DNA of 64,000 nt from Stropharia rugosoannulata (taxonomy: Eukaryota > Basidiomycota > Agaricomycetes > Agaricales > Strophariaceae). The position numbers were made by a program, and so were the translations under genes. The notes under the pieces were generated by a model. The model did not search any database. It was not told the DNA's origin and saw nothing but the letters and a program-made list of their open reading frames with translations. The DNA lies in assembly GCA_028532985.1 (NCBI GenBank), contig JANCIK010000009.1:3038001-3102000 (forward strand), written 5' to 3'. Positions 55,615-64,000 of the stretch are shown in pieces (position 1 is the stretch's first letter; every line of letters starts with the position of its first letter).

Positions 55615-55690
55615 AGGGCGATGTAATTCTGCTGGAAGAGACAAGGCAGTTCTAGTCTTCTTCTTTTACTCGAATCTCCAGACGCGAAAA

Positions 55691-57460
55691 ATGGTCTTCA
55701 GCGCTGCCCTCTCTGCCTTTGTGCTCGCACTGCCCATTCTCTCCAATGCGGCGTTGACGAAGCGCACAGTGTGCCCAGACGGCAAGAACACAGCGACAAA
55801 CAAGGCGTGTTGTGCGCTCTTCCCAGTTGTCGACGATTTGGTGGACAATCTTTTCACCAACGAGTGCGGAGACTCGGTCAGTAATTTTTCTTTCAGGTTG
55901 CATAAGTACTGAAGATTCATTCCCTCAGGCGCACGGTGCTCTGCGTCTCGTCTTCCACGACGCCATCGGTATTTCCCCGACTGCCGGGTATGCAACCTGA
56001 TTTTGTTTTTCAATCAGCGTACTGACACAGAAAAATAGTGGTGGAGGTGCTGACGGTTCTATCGCGACGTTCAACGCGACCGAGCTGACCTTCCCTGCTA
56101 ACCTTGGTATCGACGATATCCTCGACGACCTCGGCCCGTTCCTCCTCAAGCACTCGAATGTCCTCTCCCCAGGAGACTTGTAAGCACTATTCAATGAATT
56201 TTAGTGGACAGAATCTGATGATGTTCAAATTAGCATTCAATTGGCTGGTGCAGTCAGTCTTGTACAGTGCCCGGGAGCTCCCCGTATTCCATTTTTCATG
56301 GGCCGACCTCAGCCCAAGGCCGCATCTCCCCCCAACCTGGTACCTCAGCCCACGGACGACGTGACCACGATTCTGGAGCGCTTCAGTCAAGTCGGCTTCT
56401 CGCCTGACGAAGTCGTCGCCGTGGTCGGTGGATCTCACAGTGTTGCCGGTGCTGACGATATTGTGCCCGACCACCAGGGGTAATTACTTCACTACCAAAA
56501 TGCCTGGTAGAGTGACTAATCTACTCATCCTCCTCTAGTCTCCCCTTCGACCAGACGCCCTCGGTCTTCGACAGTAGGTGGCAGCGATCGCGGTTGAGTT
56601 TATTTATTCATGATTTGTCTAGCTCAAATCTTCGTTGATGTCCTGCTCCACGGTACTGCCTTCACTGACGGGTGAGTGCAACAATGATCAAATTAATGTC
56701 AGCAACGACCAACTGATCACGCACACAGAAAGGGAGCACAATCCGGAGAGGCCGAGACAGCCGTTGCTGGGACTGTCCGCCTTCAATCTGATGGCCTTGT
56801 AAGATTTACAGATATCAAGCGTCAGAACTTGACTGATCAACTCTATTTTAATTAGCTCGCTCGCGACCCGCGCACGGCATGCACATGGCAATCCTTCGTC
56901 AGTGAGTACTAGAAGTCTGATATATCATAGGCCTACAATCATTCTCGCCCGTATTATTTCAGCCCAGCAAAGCAAGATGGCAGAGGCATTCGGCCAGGGT
57001 GTCTTGAAGCTCTCCTTTTTGGGCCAGAACCAGTACGAGGTAAAACAGGATCAATCACATACATCATTGCATATATGCTGACGCGGCAATTACAGTTGAC
57101 CGACTGCAGTGAGGTCATTCCCCAGGCTATTGCTCTCAAGAACACTGCCGCGACCTTCCCGCCTGGCAAGACCATCCGCGACATTGACCAATCTGTGAGA
57201 AGCATGATTGACGTATATGCTGAGATGTTTACTGACCTGGTACTAGTGCAACGACGCCAAGTTCCCGAACCTCAAGACTCAGCCAGGTTAGTCCTTGCTC
57301 ACGTGCAATGGAATATACGTGCTGATAACTCTTGTGTTCAGGCCCTGCCACCACCGTCTCCCCTATGTACGTGTGCTTCTGCCTCCTCACTAACTCTATT
57401 ACTGACTGATTCTTTTACAGTCCCCAGGCCGAGTCCACCGGCGGCGGCGACGACTCTTAG
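55691..57460 (+). CDS. class II heme peroxidase, atypical/generic type (P6)
   Basis: Thirteen exons from ATG 55691 to TAG 57460, twelve introns in the same places as P5 and none after the signal peptide. Product: signal [20 protein letters not shown], propeptide cut after TKR, mature [16 protein letters not shown]. Then distal [13 protein letters not shown], Ca-site [17 protein letters not shown], proximal [13 protein letters not shown] and C-terminal PQAESTGGGDDS. Mn-ligand positions read Asp, Gly and Val and the Trp position Val, so neither the MnP nor the LiP/VP site is present. It differs from P5 at a handful of positions, for example TATNKACC versus VVSNKACC, ERFSQVGFSPDE versus ERFDQVGFSPAE, and GRPQP versus GRAQP. 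Homology with P5 extends about 320 bp upstream and about 40-70 bp beyond the stop. Convergent with the MFS gene. Confidence 0.93.
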
Positions 57461-57875
57461 AGATGTAAAAGACATATTTATCCCAATACCTCTATATATT
57501 TTGTAGATGCTCCTGCCTTATTTATCATTATTAGATATATAAATATAGTTCCTTTCGTCAACGCTTTGTGTGCGTGAGTTCGAACCTTCTCAATACACAT
57601 TCCTTAACCGGCAACTGGGACGGAAATACAGAGTACATAGGAAGACAGGACTCCCAGATTTTATAGCTCAATCTCCTTGTGCTCATATCTTTCTACTCAG
57701 TCTGAGAAAAATGCAGAATTTCCACACTTCCTACTCTCAAGAACACATGAGGTATTTGATTGCATAAAATCATATTTAAATAGCAATGTACATTTATACA
57801 TAGTTACATGTACGCTTTAAATACTCGCATACATACTATCTTAGTAGCTGCCTGTGTTCCATTTTCCCATAGTTT
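57461..57875. other. convergent intergenic region P6 / MFS
   Basis: About 415 bp of AT-rich 3' flanks. A GTTCGAAC at about 57580 recalls a tRNA T-loop, but no tRNA fold surrounds it. Confidence 0.5.
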
Positions 57876-60341
57876 TCAAGGCTTAGCGGATACTGAGGCG
57901 AAGGTCGCCGTATCAGTGCGTCGATTATATTCAATTTCCCGCTGCTCGTTCTTTTCTCTCCAATATTGACCTTTCCATCTCACAATAAGAATGCAAATGC
58001 AACCAAGGCTGACAAATCCAGCCCATACGACGAACATCCAACCTGAATTTGCCTCAGTAATCACGTCAAAAAGATAGATTTGACAGACAACTCACCATCC
58101 CCAAGAACATCCTGGTATGATAATATGGTTGTGAGAACGAAGAGAAAGCTTCAGTGACCGAATCGACAGCTTACCTGAAGAGGAACTTCAATTTCCGTGG
58201 CCATAAATGCGAAAAGTCCTCTGCATGCGCTGTTCGCGGCGACAGCCGTAGATGATCGTCCCACATTAGCATCGACGACATAAGCAAGCGAACTGGAATA
58301 GATCCATCTAAAAATAATTATCAGCTCGTGCACGTATCGATAACCGGTAGGGCTTACATGTTGAAGAATCCGCCCAGGAACAAGAAGACACAGAGAACAG
58401 AGACGGGGAGATGTTTCTGGCAGGCCCAGCCGAATGCTATAATGGCTGGAGGAAGCAGAACCATTCCGAAGAGAGTACTTCTCAAACGCATCTGTCATGA
58501 GTAGTCAATACACGTCACCAAAGGCTAAGTACGTCACGGAGGAATCACCTCAGCATAGCCTTTGCCGCCATTAGCTGCTTTCAGCTTTAGAAGTTGACGA
58601 TCTGACCACCGTCCGCCCAAAAGGCTACCTAATACAGAGCCTATAATCGCATTTGAAAATACTTCTCATTATGCCAAAGATGCTCGACTGGAAGAATGAC
58701 TAACCAGCTCCGTAAGTAATAGTAACAAGGCCGATTTTGAGAGACGAATAATTATATTGCAATGACAACGTTCGCGATGTCGCATATACGACTACGAATC
58801 CATATGCATAGAAAAGGCCTATCAAGAATATGAGCATTTTAATATATCGAACTGAAATTGTAATCACCAGAAGAAAGGAGAATGAGAAAATTGTTTTTTC
58901 TCCTTAGAACTTGTGCCAGTGGTCGGAAAAAGTTAACATGTTTGATTGTCAGTTTCACTGTCGGGATTGCGTCGTTTGCCTGGTGAACATCTTCGGTGAC
59001 GACATTGTCTGCAAGCTTTTCAATGTCAACATCACCCGTTTCCAACGTTTTAGCTGGTGACTCTTTGGCTAAAACTAGAGATGCATTATCTGCAACCTTG
59101 GTCGGAGTTTGGAGAGCCATAGCACGGATATGAGCCTTTAGCACCCGTTGATAAATCAGGCTGCGTTCAAGCCTGAAGGTGTCGTCAAAAAATAGCAGGA
59201 AAGCGACTAAAGTCAAGCCCGCCATGAGGGCTAGAAACCAAAAAATTGATCGCCAGCCCCACACTGAAGTGAGAATTCCGCCAAAAACTGGCCCAATTGC
59301 CTATGTCGAAGAAATTTTAGTTTAGTGGACGTGACGTGGCTAAATCAAATTGAAAAACGCACTGGCCCTAGAAGCGGGGCGATATAGTATATACCCATCT
59401 AAAACAGAAGATTCCATTAATAATGTCTGACAGTAAGAGGAACGTAACAAACCTTTGTCCCCCGTTCAGAGGGTTCGAATATATCTGCTAATGTAGCGGC
59501 ACCGATGGACATAACAGCACTGGATCTATAAAGAGCAGGTAAGCATTTTACCAAGCATTTGTTACAAATCGAATTAGCCTCACCCAGCAGCTTGAAGAAC
59601 ACGGAATCCTATCACGCTGCACGATAATTGATTAATTAGCAAAACAAGTATAGCAATAGGTTAAGGCACTAACGATCCAATGTACTGGCTAAGTGCGACA
59701 ATGACGGAACCCACAGTAAATAATGTGAGAGACAAAATATAGACCAGCTGTGATTATCGAATAATATGAACAAGGCGAACGGAAATATGTACGCCGCGCT
59801 ACGCACCTTCCGTCCCTTAACTTCGCTTATGGCGCTCCATATCAATGGAAAGACACCTTGGGTAAGGACAAATACAGAAATGCTCAGGCTGAACTGCGAA
59901 GGAGTTGCGTTAAGGTCTTGTTCCATGACTGCCACAGCCGCTATAATCAGATTTTATCAATACAGTAGCTCATGAATATGTAGCGGACAATGATGGCCAC
60001 TGACGGTTTTGGATGTTAGAAGCCAAAGCGGCGACCATAGAGGCAGCTGAAATGAGGACTAGACTAACATTCTATATATAACAGTGTAGTATAAGCTTCT
60101 GCGAAATTTCGAGAAAAAATAAATTAAGTTATACCTTCTTCAGAGGAGACCATGCTCGCGGGTCATTCTTAACCGGCATATGCTCAATATCGTAAATGGG
60201 CACATTGGGTTCCGGTGCAATTGTGGACGTAATACTTGGGGCTACTGATTGTTGCGTCCTGGTTTTGACCAAGGGCGGCCTCACAGTTTCGGTTATAGAG
60301 GCGTTATCTTCGTTAATAGAACCAGAGGTTATGCTAGCCAT
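57876..60341 (-). CDS. MFS drug:H+ antiporter, DHA1 type (QDR/TPO-like)
   Basis: Plasma-membrane proton antiporter, predicted 12 TM helices. Start at 60341 (MASITSGSINEDNASITETV), about 110 hydrophilic residues, then the first helix. Signatures: NPAVAVMEQDLNATPSQFSL, the DHA1 motif A region PLIWSAISEVKGRK, a central SSAVMSIGAATLADIFEPSE segment, MGIYYIAPLLGPAIGPVFGG, and SVWGWRSIFWFLALMAGLTL. A long charged central loop of about 100 residues follows (LKAHIRAMALQTPTK to KHVNFFRPLAQ). The second half has GAGSLLGSLLGGRWSDRQLL, LKAANGGKGYAEMRLRST and TAVAANSACRGLFAFMATEI, the DHA1 hallmark after TM10. The stop is at 57876, after SVSAKP. About 600 residues; many short introns; no lesions seen. Substrate unknown; export of aromatic or toxic compounds made during wood decay is a guess from context. 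Confidence 0.88.
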
Positions 60342-61859
60342 AGCGATGTCGGTTATGAATCGTAAATGAAAAGACCAGGGGATAGAGAGTGTAGAGAAGG
60401 ATATTCGATGATGAAGCAGACGCAGACGCCAATGTAGAGGAAATTGTTTGATGAATATTGCGGAGCCTAAGCAACAATTTATACCTCGGAACACACTGAA
60501 TCTGCTACTTCTACACCTTTCACGACCAAGTATGCAAAAGCGATCTTGGAGTTGCCCTGCGATCGAAACATATTGTCGCCGTCGTCGTTGACCTGCGAGT
60601 AAGTTGAATAAAAAAAATACACTCCGCTCACATTGTGCATTGTAAAGCCACTTGTCGGTCCTGCAGCGAGCGCAGGACTGCGGCATGCTAAAACAGCTTC
60701 GGTTGTGGGATGTATGTGCATTGTCAAACGAGTGTATAGCGTACACAGTGATCTGAGTTGTGACTGAAACGTTGTCGTAGAATCGGAACGTTTGGTTTTG
60801 GCGTTGTCAGTCGAGCGACTAAGTGTCTGTTTCTTCAAATATTCAGTAGCAAGGGCAAAAATAGCGCGACTAATGTTTCACTAACGATGCATCGGTTTTC
60901 AATGTTTTGAGACCAACTGTTCTGCCGGTATTGCCCGTATCCCGCCTGCGGTTTGCAATGGCTATCACAAACGTTCGACATCGAACTGCTATACATGATA
61001 ATTTGGTCACCGATGCCGAATGTCAGGCAGACGTATTTGTGTTTCCATTGCCTTGTATTACCTGGCAAGGGGAATTCGAAGTGTGATTTTTTCCCGAAAT
61101 GAAATGAATGCGTACCAACTATTGGCCGCGGGAGCAGAACCATGCTTGCCGGGTCCGTCAGTCCGATAGTTATTTCCCTGGAGATACTAAAAGAAAGACT
61201 TGAACTCGAATGACGAATTGAAGGACACGTATGATCTCCTGGCTGGCTCGGAAGCTGGATTTTTCTTTCATGCACTACGCTGAAGATCCAGGGCTTACCG
61301 GCACATGTACATCATCATGCCTGTGGGCAACATCACCCATTATCCTGCCGTAGAGTCGGGCATGCGGCACAAGGCAAACAATGTCTGACTTTCGAGGTGA
61401 ATATACGATGCCGAGTCAAAATAGTTTGACGGACAGACCTAAATCTTAAAATTATTTCGTATTCTGCAGCATGGTTGGAGTCACCTTCCCTTCCTAACGT
61501 CGACAAATGAAACGATGCAGTGAGAGATTATAGCCACACATTGACTCCTAGCATCGTATCGTCAATCTAATGCCTAGCTTAGGCCAGGCGTATCGACCAA
61601 GCATACTCGACAAGCACACACCGATATTTCGGAGGCAGAGCATATGGAAGGGATAAGCTCGTGGTAAACGACTGACCAGTATACGTGATGTTGATGCTGC
61701 GTGTCCCTGGTGAACAACGCAGAAGTGATTGAACAAAGCACATGCGGAATAATATCGGATGAGCTTAATATTCGTGTCAGGTCAGTAGACACCCTAAGCA
61801 CCAGAGTGGACGTTCATGGATAGCGCGGGTAGTGTAAATATCATTTCAAGCCTATACAT
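60342..61859. other. divergent-side spacer MFS / Rrp6, no recognised gene
   Basis: About 1.5 kb upstream of the MFS gene and downstream of Rrp6. Minus-strand open frames at 60479-60838 (119 codons) and 60835-61275 (146 codons) abut but give no family I know; they may be MFS leader sequence or a decayed gene. Confidence 0.4.
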
Positions 61860-64000
61860 TTACTTGAAGGTATGTGATTGATTCCCGCTCTTGACTTCGC
61901 TTTGAGCTTTGGGGGGAGCGGGGAAGTCACCGTAGAACGTAGCACCTAAAAGTGAGTCAGCAACATACAGACAAGAAGCATACTAAGGAAACACGCGCCC
62001 TTATTTTGTTTACGCTGACGCTTCTTTTTCCTGTCTTCTGTGTCAGGGTTATCGTCTAAGATGTTCGGCACTGCGGCAAAGTCAAACGGTTCAACATCTG
62101 TGGTCCGTTCTGACTTGACGGCCACGCTTGATGTCGCAGAATTTTCATTACCAGCGGAAGATGTCTCCACGCTTTTCCCTTCAATAACTTTCCGCTTGCG
62201 TTTCTGTCTAGCCTGACCCACGACAACTATGGTATCTTTTTCTTCCTCGATGCGCTTTGTAGGCCGTTGGGAGGCAGGAATATATGGGATCTCGATTTCC
62301 ATGCCGGTAACTTCTTCGATCTCTTGTTTTTCGCTAACAGCTGGCGCACTCGTGGCTGGCAGTATCTGCACGATGATTTGGTCATTAAACGGCACCTATC
62401 GGGGCTGGCAGGACGTTATAAATGGAAATAGTAGCTCACTTTGGGGGTGATAGGTGACATTATGAAGCTCTTATTAATCTTCGCTACAAGGTCTTGTGAG
62501 CGGGTCCGGTTTGAGCTCGATGCCTTATTTGCAGTACTTTTGAATTGAATGTTTGAGGACTAAATTACATAATTAGATGAGAAATCAAGACAAGTGTAAA
62601 TGTATTTGATTATCTCACCGAAGAGGAGGGATCTTGCCTACCAAACAGTGAGCTAAAAGAAGTGGAGAAAACTGTGGCTGTAGGAGTAGACTCTGGCGTT
62701 CCCAGGAGCGTAGAGTGATTAGTAGATGGAGCAATTCCCGTACCTGTGAAAATAAAAGCAACGTAAATCCCGGCCCACATACCGGGATTGTAAGTAAAAG
62801 ACTCACCCGGTCCCCATATGTTAGCAGCGTCCCGCACAACATGTACTTGCTCCAACTTATTAATCTCCGCGTCAAGCATGACAGTGTCCTTGCGCTTAGT
62901 TTCTGGTACCATTTGGCTATGTGTGGACCCGACCTGTTCCTTTCCCTCCCCCTTCGTACTCCGGGAGGGCCCCAGACCTCGTGTAACTGCATCCCGGATC
63001 ACACTCAGCAGCTCCCGTATGCGCTTCTTGACCACCAGTGGGACAGACGACTTGAAGATCGCTAACAGCGCAGCCATGTCAGCAGGAGGCTGTTCTGCGA
63101 TGGTGAAAAGAACATGATTTTGCAGCACGTATCTAGGGATTGGACGACGCGCGCAATTAGCGAACGTGCATTAAAGATCTAGAGACACAGTGAGTGGGGA
63201 ATGACGGTACTTACCTGGTGCTTTCATCCTCTTCTCTCGCCACGCGCTCCCGCCAGGCGTGAACACTTTTGTACACTTCACGCTGGAGAGCGGCGGTACC
63301 CACACCGGGGCCACCAGCCATAAGGGCTCCCTTGTTCCATTTTTTGGCCAGGGTATCCCAGCCTCCGCTCCCAGAACCTTCGTTGGCATCATACGGTTCC
63401 TTGGAGTACACGCGAAGCGAAGTTTCCGCAGAGCGTTCCAAAGCTTGGATCAGGAGCTTTTTCGAAGGTGTAGAGGAAGGTGGGGATGGGGAGCGTGAGC
63501 GTTGAGACTCTGAACGGTCAAGAAGGGCGTTGCGAAGATTATCGTAGATATACAACAAGAAGTGAGTATCAGATCGTGCATATTTGAGCATGTCCTCGGG
63601 TAAAGGCCTGATTAATCAGTAATACCCTGATGACCGATTGCAATGTCATGCATACCGTATTCTCCAGTCAGCTAGCTGATATCGTTTATCCGGCACAAAA
63701 TCGCAATACATTTCCAGTAAGTTGGATAAGCCATGCCGAGGAAACTCTAATAAAACGGTCAAACCACATTCTGAACTAAATGATTATGACGCACCCAGTA
63801 GTTTCGAGGCGTGGAATGTGTCAAACAAGTTAACAATATAGATGTTGAAGTCTTGCTGTAGCCATACTACATCACTTTCCGCACCATGGAACACTTTGAC
63901 TATTTCAGGATCTGTGAATACTTCATTTAGTGCCTCCATCTCGTCCCTGACGCTGAGAAGATCCACAATCCAATCCTCTTCTCGGTCGGAAATCTGCATT
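61860..64000 (-). CDS. RRP6: Rrp6/EXOSC10, nuclear exosome 3'-5' exonuclease, 5' partial
   Basis: DEDD-Y family RNase D-like exonuclease of the nuclear RNA exosome. The gene enters from the right edge: the N-terminal part, including the first catalytic Asp-x-Glu motif, lies outside. Visible: [20 protein letters not shown], the second motif in [33 protein letters not shown], the [20 protein letters not shown] segment, [14 protein letters not shown], and the third motif [18 protein letters not shown] with its catalytic Tyr and Asp. An HRDC domain follows at about 63.2-63.0 kb ([40 protein letters not shown]). Then comes a long low-complexity tail with a Lys/Arg cluster ([11 protein letters not shown], likely nuclear localisation) and [20 protein letters not shown] before the stop at 61860. 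Introns are short. The catalytic part present shows no lesion. Confidence 0.9.

Larger units (their letters stand above)
51102..55690. other. AT-rich spacer between inverted peroxidase copies P5 and P6
   Basis: About 4.6 kb between divergent P5 and P6. Both ends are their promoters, homologous for about 320 bp. The interior has no recognised host gene. It contains the palindromic ACTTGGCGCCAAGGATG at 53533 (also near 37605) and a broken minus-strand reading frame at 54.45-54.87 kb. Confidence 0.5.

Noticed and set aside
57570..57600. GTTCGAAC, reminiscent of a tRNA T-loop
   Set aside because: No acceptor stem, anticodon arm or D-arm could be built around it on either strand.
62715..63117. 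Plus-strand ORFs of about 100 codons
   Set aside because: Antisense to Rrp6 exons, which have clear HRDC and tail sequence on the minus strand.

Overview
The window is fungal nuclear DNA. Genes carry many short introns (about 50-70 bp, GT...AG), most secreted products start with a signal peptide, and the gene set points to a wood-decaying basidiomycete, most likely a white-rot polypore (inference from class II peroxidases, laccase, basidiomycete 7TM families and a Helitron; no species is claimed).

Layout. 0-0.5 kb: 3' part of a cyanovirin-N homology (CVNH) protein gene. 2.7-3.4 kb: ribosomal protein eL14. 5.8-7.1 kb: a basidiomycete seven-transmembrane protein. 8.0-9.5 kb (-): class II peroxidase P1. 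11.8-13.6 kb (+): secreted GH16 endo-beta-1,3(4)-glucanase with a GPI-anchor-like tail. 14.3-16.5 kb (-): laccase. 17.8-26.2 kb (+): a Helitron with an uninterrupted 2149-codon Rep/helicase and a second, intron-containing gene. 27.7-29.2 kb (-): peroxidase P2. 30.3-32.2 kb (-): a DUF6533-like 7TM protein. 35.5-37.0 kb (+): peroxidase P3. 37.3-38.2 kb: LTR-like and pogo-like transposon debris. 38.5-42.8 kb (-): cohesin subunit SMC3. 43.4-44.4 kb (-): an unrecognised gene built on a 310-bp tandem duplication. 47.0-48.7 kb (+), 49.3-51.1 kb (-) and 55.7-57.5 kb (+): peroxidases P4, P5 and P6. 57.9-60.3 kb (-): MFS drug/H+ antiporter. 61.9-64.0 kb (-): Rrp6/EXOSC10 exosome exonuclease, cut by the window end.

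The theme is extracellular oxidation. Six class II heme peroxidases, a laccase and a wall glucanase lie interleaved with housekeeping genes (eL14, SMC3, Rrp6). All six peroxidases keep the distal Arg/His and proximal His, but none has the three acidic Mn(II) ligands of manganese peroxidase or the exposed catalytic Trp of lignin/versatile peroxidase. By sequence they belong with the 'generic' or atypical class II enzymes. Their intron sets differ in a way that suggests an intron-rich ancestor with differential loss. P5 and P6 are a recent inverted duplicate pair whose promoters differ by a clean inversion of about 85 bp. The mobile elements (Helitron, LTR, pogo-like ends) sit between the peroxidase copies and may have contributed to their spread; that is inference.
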